Of a stretch of 64,000 nucleotides of DNA, positions 25,485-33,743 are shown one piece after another (position 1 is the first letter of the stretch; every line of letters begins with the position of its first letter). The notes under the pieces were generated by a model, which worked only from the letters and a program-made list of their open reading frames with translations, did not search any database and was not told the DNA's origin. The stretch comes from DASVRZ01 sp038230215 (GTDB lineage: Bacteria; Verrucomicrobiota; Verrucomicrobiia; Chthoniobacterales; DASVRZ01), in the NCBI GenBank assembly GCA_038230215.1, contig JBBRNR010000006.1:1-64000 (forward strand), given 5' to 3'. The position numbers and the translations under genes were made by a program.

Positions 25485-26029
25485 TCGCACTCATCGACGA
25501 ACTACCGCTAGTCGAGTTTGAAAATGGCTGCGTCTTTGCCTTTCGTCGGGAATGGCTTAGGCAGCACCTCATGAACGCCGCCGCGCAGGCTGGTTATCGC
25601 GATTGGTGGCTGGCCGATCATGTCGCTCAGAGCGTGACCAATTATCTCATCACCCAGTACCCGGAAAATGTCTTGCTGGCGTCGGAATTGCGCATATCGG
25701 TGTCAGAAGTACTAGCCAACATTGGTTATGCCGAGGTCGCCGTGCATTTCGCCCCGACCCGGCCTCCTAGGGATATTTCGTTAATGGAACTAGCCATTGC
25801 TTCCGGTGCACACGAACTCATCTTCTTTTCATTGCTGCGAAATGCTCTCCTAGACGAGATGCGGGACGGGCTCGCCAATGTCTGCCTCACCCATCTCAGC
25901 CCCGCGGTCAAGCGGCTCCTCGGCGTAAAACTATTCACCGACGAATGCGTCAGCCTCCGAGACGAAATTGTCGCGTTCTCGCGAAGCTTGGTTGCCACCC
26001 AAAGCGCGGCAAATATCCTCATCCGCTGA
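25481..26029 (+). CDS. Hypothetical protein with degenerate ATP-cone-like N-terminus
   Basis: 182 residues, starting inside the nrdR stop codon. Residues of roughly 10-95 (FENGCVFAFRREWLRQHL, then a helical run, then ISVSEVLANIGYAEVAVHF) follow the helix pattern and length of the ATP-cone seen in NrdR next door. The phosphate-contacting K-RDG element is replaced by FRREW. The C-terminal half is helical, with no family recognised. Coupling to nrdR suggests a role in the same nucleotide-sensing system, possibly a partner subunit. This is a pattern-based inference. Confidence 0.6.
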   Translation: MIALIDELPLVEFENGCVFAFRREWLRQHLMNAAAQAGYRDWWLADHVAQSVTNYLITQYPENVLLASELRISVSEVLANIGYAEVAVHFAPTRPPRDISLMELAIASGAHELIFFSLLRNALLDEMRDGLANVCLTHLSPAVKRLLGVKLFTDECVSLRDEIVAFSRSLVATQSAANILIR

Positions 26030-26031
26030 AA

Positions 26032-26370
26032 ATGACCCTTTTCGAAAAACTCATCCGTCGCGAGTTGCCAGCGGACATTGTCTTCGAGGACGACGAAGTC
26101 TTTGCCTTTCGCGACATCGCACCGCAGGCACCGGTGCATATATTGGTCATCCCGAAAAAATTAATCACCCGCATCGGAGAGGCGGGGTCTGGCGATGTTA
26201 ACATTCTGGCAAAGCTCCTCCTCACCGCTGCCGAAATCGCACGCGAGTTAGGTTTCGCTGAAAACGGCTATCGGCTAGTTATCAATAACGGCAGCGACGC
26301 CGGCGAAGCCGTCCCGCACCTGCATGTCCACCTTTTGGCGGGACGCAAACTAACCTGGCCGCCTGGCTAA
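26032..26370 (+). CDS. HIT-family nucleotide-binding protein
   Basis: 112 residues from ATG 26032, two bases after the previous stop. The histidine-triad motif is HLHVHLLAGR near the C-terminus, preceded by VFAFRDIAPQAPVHILVIPKK and YRLVINNGSDAG, as in HINT-type phosphoramidases. It is expected to hydrolyse adenosine phosphoramidates or related nucleotides. It belongs to the plus-strand run that starts at nrdR. Confidence 0.9.
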   Translation: MTLFEKLIRRELPADIVFEDDEVFAFRDIAPQAPVHILVIPKKLITRIGEAGSGDVNILAKLLLTAAEIARELGFAENGYRLVINNGSDAGEAVPHLHVHLLAGRKLTWPPG

Positions 26371-26373
26371 TTT

Positions 26374-26937
26374 ATGAAAGAAAGCCTCCGCTACATTCCC
26401 ATCCTGCTCGTCGTCATCATTTACACAGCCCGGATGATGGAGCTTTGGAAAAAACGCGACCTAATCACAGGCGTAATCAAGGAAGGCAGCACGCTGCGCC
26501 TGTTTAAGTTAGTTGGTTTCTTTGTCGTGGCCGCAGGTATTGCCGAATACGTTTTTTGGATCAAGCCAATCGTGTGGTGGCTCGTGTTGTTAGGAGTCTT
26601 CGTGAGTGCGAGTTCCTTCTATTTGCGGAATCAAGCCATCAAGGCATTGGGAAAATTCTGGAGTCTCCATGTCGAGATTCGCGACAATCATCAATTTGTG
26701 AAGAGCGGCCCGTTCCGCTTTGTCCGTCATCCAGCTTACACTTCCATGGTCATGGAGATCGTCGCAATCGGTCTCGTCCTGCAAGCGCCAGTGAGCGCGA
26801 CCGTGGCCTTGATTCTCTTTCTGCCCGTTCTCTACAAGCGCATCACGATAGAGGAACGGGAACTCATCGCCAAGTTCGGGGAGGATTACTCCACCTATCG
26901 GAAGCACACACCTGCGCTTCTGCCTCTCAAATTCTAA
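26374..26937 (+). CDS. Membrane methyltransferase of the isoprenylcysteine-methyltransferase (ICMT) type
   Basis: 187 residues with several membrane segments (IPILLVVIIYTAR, FFVVAAGIAEYVFW, VWWLVLLGVFVSAS and a C-terminal pair). The SAM-binding signature GPFRFVRHPAYTSMVMEI and the later EERELIAKFGEDYSTYRK are the ICMT/PEMT-like hallmark. The family methylates small lipids or alkylpyrones in bacteria. It starts 3 bp after the HIT gene and ends 1 bp before a ketoacyl synthase gene, hinting that its substrate is an acyl-derived product. The substrate is unknown. Confidence 0.8.
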   Translation: MKESLRYIPILLVVIIYTARMMELWKKRDLITGVIKEGSTLRLFKLVGFFVVAAGIAEYVFWIKPIVWWLVLLGVFVSASSFYLRNQAIKALGKFWSLHVEIRDNHQFVKSGPFRFVRHPAYTSMVMEIVAIGLVLQAPVSATVALILFLPVLYKRITIEERELIAKFGEDYSTYRKHTPALLPLKF

Positions 26938-26938
26938 T

Positions 26939-28180
26939 ATGGCCACTCGCCCCTCCGACAGACGCGTAGTCGTCACTGGCATCGGAATTATCTCTGCGTC
27001 GGGGCACACCCTCGACCAGTTTTGGTCGAACGTCTTGAACGGCAAAAGTGCCGCAGCACCCATCCAGAGTTTCGCGGTTGACAAGCTGCCCACGAAATTT
27101 GCGGCTGAGGTCACGGATTTTTCGGTCGATCAATTTACCGATTTCCAAAAAGCCCATCGCTACGACCGGTCCGTGCAATTCAGTCTCGCGGCCGCAGCCA
27201 ATGCCTACAAAGATGCCGGCCTGGACGGCGAATGCGTGGACCCTGCTCGAATGGGCGTCATCGAGGGCACCACTGTGAGTGCAATGGAAAGCATTTTGAA
27301 GGCAAACGCCTCCCTGGATAACTCCTACAAGAAAATTCATCCTTACAATGTCGTCGGCGGTTATTTCGGCGAAGGCAGCAGTGCCATCTCCATTGCGCTG
27401 AAACTCCGCGGGCACTCCATGACCTATTGCTCCGGCTGCTCCTCAGGTGCCGACGCCATTGGGTATGCTAAACAAATAATCATCGATGACGAGGCCGACG
27501 TGATGCTGGCCGGCGGCTCCGAGGCCATCACAGAGTTATTGCATTCAGGGTTTTGTAAACTGGGAGCCATGTCCGCGCGCGATGGAAATCCGAAGGAAGC
27601 CATGCGTCCTTTCGACATTAACCGGGATGGTTTTTTATTAGGAGAAGGCGCCGCCTATCTCGTGCTTGAGGAACTCAGCCACGCCCTGGCCAGGCGGCGC
27701 CCCATTTATGCGGAACTCGTCTCACACGGACGTGTCTCTGAAGCCTATCATTCCACCGATCCGCATCCGGATGGTCTGGGCTATCAACGCGCTATGCTGC
27801 AGGCGCTCAAGAAATCCGGAACGCCTAAGGAAGGCATCCAATACATCAACGCCCACGCTTCTGCCACGTCTCTTAACGATCCGATTGAGAGCCAGGCCAT
27901 TATCTCGGTGTTCAATGGAACCGCCAAAAAACTACAGGTCGGCGGATCGAAGCCCATCTTCGGACATCTCATGGGAGCCGCAGGTGCGATGGAAAGCGTC
28001 GTCACCATTCTCTCGATTTTTCATTCTGAGATTCCGCCCTCTATTAACATCTTTTCTCGCGATCCCAAGTGCACCCTCGACTATGTGGAAACGCGGCGGC
28101 CCTATCCACTGGAACATGCCCTTTGTCTAAATGCTGGCTTCGGCGGACGGTATTCCTGTTTGTATTATCAGAAGTGCTAG
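26939..28180 (+). CDS. Beta-ketoacyl synthase (FabF-like)
   Basis: 413 residues with the KAS II layout. The N-terminus is RVVVTGIGIISASG; the active-site Cys is within TYCSGCSSGADAIG, the two catalytic His in YINAHASATSLND and FGHLMGAAGA. The first motif is atypical (SGCSSG in place of the usual TACATG/ASG) and NAHGT is altered to NAHAS, so it is probably not the housekeeping FabF. Neither fabD nor acpP is nearby. It sits between an ICMT-like methyltransferase and two histidine kinase genes, with no gap to the kinase. Confidence 0.88.
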   Translation: MATRPSDRRVVVTGIGIISASGHTLDQFWSNVLNGKSAAAPIQSFAVDKLPTKFAAEVTDFSVDQFTDFQKAHRYDRSVQFSLAAAANAYKDAGLDGECVDPARMGVIEGTTVSAMESILKANASLDNSYKKIHPYNVVGGYFGEGSSAISIALKLRGHSMTYCSGCSSGADAIGYAKQIIIDDEADVMLAGGSEAITELLHSGFCKLGAMSARDGNPKEAMRPFDINRDGFLLGEGAAYLVLEELSHALARRRPIYAELVSHGRVSEAYHSTDPHPDGLGYQRAMLQALKKSGTPKEGIQYINAHASATSLNDPIESQAIISVFNGTAKKLQVGGSKPIFGHLMGAAGAMESVVTILSIFHSEIPPSINIFSRDPKCTLDYVETRRPYPLEHALCLNAGFGGRYSCLYYQKC

Positions 28181-30349
28181 ATGTCTACGTTTGGTTCCAT
28201 CGCACTGATCGCCAGCATTGTTAACATCGGGTTGGCATTGCTCATTCTTTCGAGCAATTTCAAATCGACTCTCAACCGGGTCTTCCTGATCTGGAGCTCC
28301 ACCGTTTTCATCTGGAACGCCGCGTCAGTTCCATTGTTATCATCGATCTCGACTAGGGAAGCTTACCTTTGGATGATCGCGCTTCAGTTCGGTGTTTTTC
28401 TGATGCCGGCCAGCCTCTTTCACGTCTCCATCGTGACCGTTGGAAAGAATGCCTATAACTATTTTTTGCCCTGGGCCTATGGCATTGCGGGCGTCTTTTG
28501 TGTCATGCTTTTTCCAGGGTGGATGATCTCGGGTGTCATCAAACTGCGGGCTGGCTATTGGGCGGTCGGAAACTGGGGCTACTATCTATTCATCGTTTAT
28601 TTTCTGGCCCTCACCATGACGACGATGGTCATTCTCTATCGCAATCAAAGAGTGGTGAGTCCCCTAAATCGGCGGCGCATCATCGCACTGCTCAGTGCCA
28701 TCGTGGCCTTGTGGATTTTCGGCACCAACGACTTGCTCCCGATATTTGGATTCACGAGATATCCATTTACCCATTGGGAGTTCGTACCCATTGGAAACGC
28801 CGCCTCCATCGGTTACGCCTTTATCATCGGTTACAGCGTCGTGCAGCATCAATTGCTTGATGTTCGGGTGGGACTCAGCAAATTCGCCGCCACGCTGATC
28901 CGGGTCGGCTTGCATACGATTGTCGCGCTCTTCATTCTCTCCATCGCCCTGCTTTTTCTGCCGGGCGCGATTAGCAAAAACATCGTCTGGATGACGGTTA
29001 TCGTGGTGACCACCTCCGGCGCGGCTTCCTCGTATCTATTCCCAAAAATCCTCGGTCGCGGCAATGAAAGTTTAGAGCGGCGTCTGCTCGGCGATAGCTT
29101 CCTCTATCAGGAAAAACTCTCCGATTTTATATCGTCCATTCCCCTGGCGACTAACATTAAGCAGCTCTTCGAGGATCTCGAGGTTTTGCTCGTCAAAATC
29201 GTGGCCCTCAAGGAATACCGCATCGTCCTGCTCGACGAAATCACGCGCGGGTTGCAGTTCTTTCAAGGTTATCCGCAGATTCCGACTAACATCATTCGGC
29301 TGCCGCCCGCCGAGTCCATCTTTTACAAAATCGTTACGCAGGCCCTCACGGATTATTTCGTCATTGAATCTTTGAAATCGGACATCGCGGAAAAGTGTCG
29401 GCGCGAATTGCTCGACGTCTTTCTCTCCCCCGAGGCGGAATTTTGTTTCATCTTAAAATCCGATAGCGTCCCTTACGGATTTTTTCTGATCAGTGGGAAG
29501 AAAAATAATGAGCCATTCACCAAGAACGACCTGGATCTTCTGGATCTGCTAGTCCGCAACCTGGGTCTGATCATCAATCAGATCCGACTGAAAGAGCGCA
29601 TCCAGATTGACCAGGAAATGGATCTGCTTGGCCGCATTTCCAAGGGACTGGCCCATGATTTGAATAATCTTCTAACTCCCGTGTGGACGCTGTTGCAGGT
29701 CGCCTCTTCCACCGAAAATGCCGATCCGGAGATTACTTCGCTGATTGACAGCGCTACGCAGAATGTCAGCGCGATGCGCAATTACATCCGCGATTCCCTA
29801 TTTTTTTCCACCACAATGAAGCCGCAGATGGCGAATGGAAAAATCCACGATCTCGTCGCTGCCGCCCTCGGAATCATGAGTTCGCGCGCGAAGGAAAAAA
29901 GCGTGCTTCTGGAGTTTGATAATACTCACAAGGTCAATGCCGTCGTGGACGTGATTCTCCTGCAACGGCTCGTTTCCAATCTCGTGTCAAACGCGATCGA
30001 CGCCTCGAACGAAGGCGACGTCATTCAAGTGGACATCCAGTCGATCCAGCGTCGCGAGGATGAGCCGGACTGGCTGCAGCTTCGTGTGATTGATCATGGC
30101 GAGGGCATCAGTCCTGCTAACTTGGAAAAGATGAAGGCAGCATTTTTCACCACCAAGGATAGTGGTGATGGAAAACGCGGCTTCGGATTGGGACTCGCCA
30201 TTTGTCGGAAAATAGTGCATCTGCACGGGGGTACATTGAATATTTCAAGCCAAATTGGAAAAGGGACTATCGTGCAGGTCGATCTACCCAATGGCTCTTT
30301 GCCGGTTTTGATTGCCGCTGAGCAGATGGAGGTCGCGCTGCCCGCATGA
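28181..30349 (+). CDS. Membrane sensor histidine kinase (7TM-like, GAF, HisKA, HATPase)
   Basis: 722 residues; its ATG follows the ketoacyl synthase stop directly. The N-terminal ~290 residues hold about eight hydrophobic segments, like 7TM-histidine-kinase input domains. A GAF-like region follows, then the H-box ISKGLAHDLNNLLTPVW and the ATPase G-box RGFGLGLAICRKIVHLHGG. The architecture recalls PrsK, the kinase linked to PEP-CTERM systems, but the H-box differs from that family, so this is only a resemblance. It overlaps the next kinase gene by 4 bp. Confidence 0.87.
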   Translation: MSTFGSIALIASIVNIGLALLILSSNFKSTLNRVFLIWSSTVFIWNAASVPLLSSISTREAYLWMIALQFGVFLMPASLFHVSIVTVGKNAYNYFLPWAYGIAGVFCVMLFPGWMISGVIKLRAGYWAVGNWGYYLFIVYFLALTMTTMVILYRNQRVVSPLNRRRIIALLSAIVALWIFGTNDLLPIFGFTRYPFTHWEFVPIGNAASIGYAFIIGYSVVQHQLLDVRVGLSKFAATLIRVGLHTIVALFILSIALLFLPGAISKNIVWMTVIVVTTSGAASSYLFPKILGRGNESLERRLLGDSFLYQEKLSDFISSIPLATNIKQLFEDLEVLLVKIVALKEYRIVLLDEITRGLQFFQGYPQIPTNIIRLPPAESIFYKIVTQALTDYFVIESLKSDIAEKCRRELLDVFLSPEAEFCFILKSDSVPYGFFLISGKKNNEPFTKNDLDLLDLLVRNLGLIINQIRLKERIQIDQEMDLLGRISKGLAHDLNNLLTPVWTLLQVASSTENADPEITSLIDSATQNVSAMRNYIRDSLFFSTTMKPQMANGKIHDLVAAALGIMSSRAKEKSVLLEFDNTHKVNAVVDVILLQRLVSNLVSNAIDASNEGDVIQVDIQSIQRREDEPDWLQLRVIDHGEGISPANLEKMKAAFFTTKDSGDGKRGFGLGLAICRKIVHLHGGTLNISSQIGKGTIVQVDLPNGSLPVLIAAEQMEVALPA

Positions 30350-32421
30350 AAACGCTCATCGCATTGTCGCCGCAGAAAGGGTTTGCCGATGCCCTGCAGG
30401 CCGTCCTGCCTGCGGATGTCTGGCGCGTGATTCATCATGTAAGCCCATGGGAAAAAGGGTTGTTATCCGTGCCTGGTGCAGTCGATGGGATTCTAGTTGA
30501 GTGCCACTTGACTGATGTGCTGCCCATTCGTTTGGTGGAGTCGCTGAAAAAATTGCAGCCACAGGCACCGGTGATTCTCTACACCGAAGCCGCTCTCCAG
30601 GAATGGATTGAGGAGGCTTATCTGGCCGGGGCGAGTTACATTTTACCCAAGCCGATTCGGGATCGTTTGCTGGCTGTGATTCTCGATCGCGTGCTGCCGG
30701 AGCTCCCGGGACAAACCACTGCAACTCCCGAAAAGCGTGACTCCACTCGTGAAAACGAGAGTGCCCGGGAGTCGGCCCAGAGCGTCTCGCGCACATTGGC
30801 CACCTTGCGCGATCTCAGCCGCGTGCTAACTCACGGCCTGGTCTCGGAAGCACTGCCAAAACGTTTTCTGGAACTACTGCGGGAGATTCTTGGAGTTAAT
30901 CGCGCGGCCATTTTTCTGCGAAAACCATTTTCCACGGTGAGTTCCCTCACTCCGGAAGCGCCGAACTCGCGACTGCAGGCGACCTGTGCCGTGGGTTTGC
31001 CCAATGGCTTGCTGGAATATTTCGAGCTTTCGCTGGATGGCGGCATCGGAAATTACCTGCATCGCTATGGCAGAATCCTGCGCAGCGACGCGCCGGAACT
31101 TCGCAATGACCGGGAGATTCAAAAGGAATTTGAACTGCTCGGAACGAAAGTCGCCATTCCGATTCTGGATCGCGAAGCCCTAATCGGAGTCGCGGTTTTC
31201 GATGAGCGGTTGACGGGCGAATCTTTTTCCAGCAGCGAACTCGCCTTGGTTTTCCATGCCTTGGAAGAGCTCGGCATGGCGATCAAAAATAGCTGGCTGC
31301 ACGATGAATTGACTCACAGCCACGACCTGATGACGGAGATTCTTAGCCAGTTGACGAGCGGTTGCGTGGTCGTCGGGCAGGACTTGCAAGTCATGCACTG
31401 TAACCCGGCGGCGCGGCGGTTTCTCTTGGGTCCGAATGAGGCCAGTCGGGAAACGATTCATTTTTCCGAGCTTCCGCAAACCTTGGGCAGCCGTATTTAC
31501 GAATCGATCAAGACCGGCACCGCCATCGCGGCTTTCCGTCATCGTCCGAGGGAAAACCAGGATCTCGCCTATCATGTCTCGGTGATTCCATTCAATCATA
31601 AACACGGCTCGTCGCCCACAGCGGCGTTGATGTTGATCGATGATTTCACGCAAATCCAGCGTTCTCAGCAATTGGAAATCGAGGCCTCGAATCTGCGAAT
31701 GGTGCGCTCCATGGCCGAGCATCTCTCGCACGAAATCGGCAATGCTCTCGTGCCGATGTCCACGCATCAGCAGCTCTTGAGCGAGAAATACGACGATCCC
31801 GAATTCCGCGGCTCACTTTCCATTGCCCTAACTCAGGGGATTAAACGCATCTCGCGTTTGTCGAATCAGTTGCTTTTCCTCACTCGCGACGAGACGTCTC
31901 GCAGCGAGCCCATCGCGGCTTTGAAATTGATCGAGGACGCCTTCAGCGATGCGCAGACTCTATACGGACTCGATGGCCGCAGATTGGAGATCAATAACAC
32001 GGCAGGTCCTCTCACTTTCGACGGCAATCGCGCGAGTCTGCTGCATGCATTAAGCGAGACTTTGCTCAACGCGCTTCAGTCGAGTCCCGTGGATTCGGCA
32101 GTCACGGTTCAGGTAGAAACGCAGAAGGAGGCCGACGCGACTTGGGCCAAGGTGCAGATCGTTGATAAAGGTCCCGGCTTCACCGCCGATCTGGCGACAA
32201 AGGCGACGAACCCGTTTTTCTCTACTCGCACCATTGGGCCGGGACTCGGATTGACCGTGGCCAAAAAGATCATTGAGAATCACCACGGGCGGCTCAATCT
32301 CGTCACCGGGGAGCACAAGGGAAAAGTCGCTATATATCTCCCAATCAAATTTGGGAATGGAGCGTTGTCGTCTTCGCAAAGCAAACTCAGCGGCACATTA
32401 TTTCAGCCAGGGAAAAATTAA
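30346..32421 (+). CDS. Soluble multidomain histidine kinase with pseudo-receiver, GAF and PAS
   Basis: 691 residues, start overlapping the previous stop (ATGA). Residues 1-~120 look like a receiver domain with the C-terminal KP (SYILPKPI), but the phospho-acceptor Asp is replaced in GILVECHLTD, so it is probably not phosphorylated. A GAF-like domain (about 150-320) and a PAS-like domain (about 330-440, VVVGQDLQVMHCNPAARRFL) follow. The H-box is MAEHLSHEIGNALVPM and the G-box GPGLGLTVAKKIIENHHG. No membrane segments are seen. Coupled to the upstream membrane kinase, it probably forms part of one signalling unit. Confidence 0.85.
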   Translation: MKTLIALSPQKGFADALQAVLPADVWRVIHHVSPWEKGLLSVPGAVDGILVECHLTDVLPIRLVESLKKLQPQAPVILYTEAALQEWIEEAYLAGASYILPKPIRDRLLAVILDRVLPELPGQTTATPEKRDSTRENESARESAQSVSRTLATLRDLSRVLTHGLVSEALPKRFLELLREILGVNRAAIFLRKPFSTVSSLTPEAPNSRLQATCAVGLPNGLLEYFELSLDGGIGNYLHRYGRILRSDAPELRNDREIQKEFELLGTKVAIPILDREALIGVAVFDERLTGESFSSSELALVFHALEELGMAIKNSWLHDELTHSHDLMTEILSQLTSGCVVVGQDLQVMHCNPAARRFLLGPNEASRETIHFSELPQTLGSRIYESIKTGTAIAAFRHRPRENQDLAYHVSVIPFNHKHGSSPTAALMLIDDFTQIQRSQQLEIEASNLRMVRSMAEHLSHEIGNALVPMSTHQQLLSEKYDDPEFRGSLSIALTQGIKRISRLSNQLLFLTRDETSRSEPIAALKLIEDAFSDAQTLYGLDGRRLEINNTAGPLTFDGNRASLLHALSETLLNALQSSPVDSAVTVQVETQKEADATWAKVQIVDKGPGFTADLATKATNPFFSTRTIGPGLGLTVAKKIIENHHGRLNLVTGEHKGKVAIYLPIKFGNGALSSSQSKLSGTLFQPGKN

Positions 32422-32498
32422 AACCACGCGCTCCGCATCCGCAGTTTTGATATTATTTAACAATTTTATTACGACGAAGTTCGCAGTTCTGAAGATTG

Positions 32499-32512
32499 GG
32501 CATCCATCTTGC
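32499..32512 (+). promoter_or_regulatory. Candidate sigma-54 promoter upstream of the fadL-like gene
   Basis: GGCATCCATCTTGC has GG (32499-32500) and GC (32511-32512) at the required 10-nt gap and an intact TTGCT element. The -24 box is GGGCAT instead of TGGCAC, two mismatches. The fadL-like ATG is about 40 nt downstream. It fits two-component control by the surrounding kinases, but is weaker than the glnII promoter. Confidence 0.5.
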
Positions 32513-32552
32513 TTATACGTGGGATGAGTATTTTGTTTGCTCACCCATAACT

Positions 32553-33743
32553 ATGAAACACGCCTTAACTCTCCTCACTCTCCTCGGTCTAACCTCCCCT
32601 GGTCTCTTTGCCTTGGGCACTCGTATTCCTGATCAAAACGCAGCAGCCACCGCCCGAGGTGAAGCTTTTGTCGCCACGGCGGATAATCCATCGGCGATTT
32701 ATTACAATCCAGCAGGCATCACGCAACTCGACGGCGACCAGTTTTCCGTGGGTGCTTATATCATTGATCTCAAGACAGAATACACCAGCCCGATGGGCGT
32801 GACGGCTGAGACGGATAACGACGTGCAAGCCGCGCCGCATCTCTATTACACGCATCAATTTTCCGACAAACGCTTCGTCGCCGGGTTTGGTTTTTACACG
32901 CCGTATGGCTTGAGCAATCAGTATCATGACGACACGCCTTTCCGCACCATCGCGAAGAAAGGTTCCATTCAATATCTTACTTTCGCGCCGACTCTGGCAG
33001 CAAAACTCACCCGTACATTGTCCATCGCGGGCGGCATCAACTACAATCACGCCACCGCTGAACTCAGCCAGGGAATCTTTTTTCCCGGTGATGAGAGCCG
33101 TTTTAAGGGCGATGATGGTGCGTTGTCGTTCAAGCTCGGCCTGCTTTGGCAGCCGACTCCGCAACATTCCTTTGGCATCTCCTATCAATCCGAAAGTCGC
33201 TTTAAACTTAAGGGCGGCTTTGAAAACAAACCTTACACCCGCCGTGAAGATGCCACTGCGGATTTCAATTTTCCACAGTTCTTCATCGTCGGCTATTCCT
33301 TCCGCCCGACCCCGGACTGGAACTTCGAGTTCAACTACGATTGGACCGATTGGAATGAGTTGAACGACGTCAATCTCATCACGACTTCAGGCACGACGGT
33401 CGTGATTCCATTTAATTGGAAAAGCTCAGCGTTCTACGAATTCGGCGTCACCCGCCAGATATGCCACGGTTTTTCGATTAGCGCGGGCTACATTTACAGC
33501 GAAAATTCCGTTCCGGAGGCTAATTTTTCTCCACTCGTCCCCGATTCCGAGCGCCATATCTTTAGCGCTGGCGTCGGCTATAAAAGTGATGCATGGAGCG
33601 TGAATCTGGCCTATCAGTACGCGCATGGTCCTGAACGCACCATCACTAACAGCATCTCTCCATCCTTAATTGGGGAATCGGCCAACGGTAAATATGAATT
33701 TAACAGCCATGCCATCAGCCTCGACTTCGGGATCGCCTTTTGA
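32553..33743 (+). CDS. FadL/OMPP1/TodX-type outer-membrane transport protein
   Basis: 396 residues from ATG 32553 with a signal peptide (MKHALTLLTLLGLTSPGLFA). The mature N-terminus ARGEAFVATADNPSAIYYNPAGI is the FadL hallmark (NPA motif in the hatch). Alternating beta-strand sequence follows, and the last residues SLDFGIAF end in the Phe typical of barrel insertion signals. FadL proteins carry long-chain fatty acids or other hydrophobic molecules across the outer membrane. Its end overlaps the start of the downstream receiver-kinase gene by about 50 bp. Confidence 0.9.
   Translation: MKHALTLLTLLGLTSPGLFALGTRIPDQNAAATARGEAFVATADNPSAIYYNPAGITQLDGDQFSVGAYIIDLKTEYTSPMGVTAETDNDVQAAPHLYYTHQFSDKRFVAGFGFYTPYGLSNQYHDDTPFRTIAKKGSIQYLTFAPTLAAKLTRTLSIAGGINYNHATAELSQGIFFPGDESRFKGDDGALSFKLGLLWQPTPQHSFGISYQSESRFKLKGGFENKPYTRREDATADFNFPQFFIVGYSFRPTPDWNFEFNYDWTDWNELNDVNLITTSGTTVVIPFNWKSSAFYEFGVTRQICHGFSISAGYIYSENSVPEANFSPLVPDSERHIFSAGVGYKSDAWSVNLAYQYAHGPERTITNSISPSLIGESANGKYEFNSHAISLDFGIAF

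Noticed and set aside
28181..30349. Naming this kinase PrsK
   Set aside because: The architecture is similar, but the H-box HDLNNLLTP differs from the PrsK type and no exosortase genes are adjacent.
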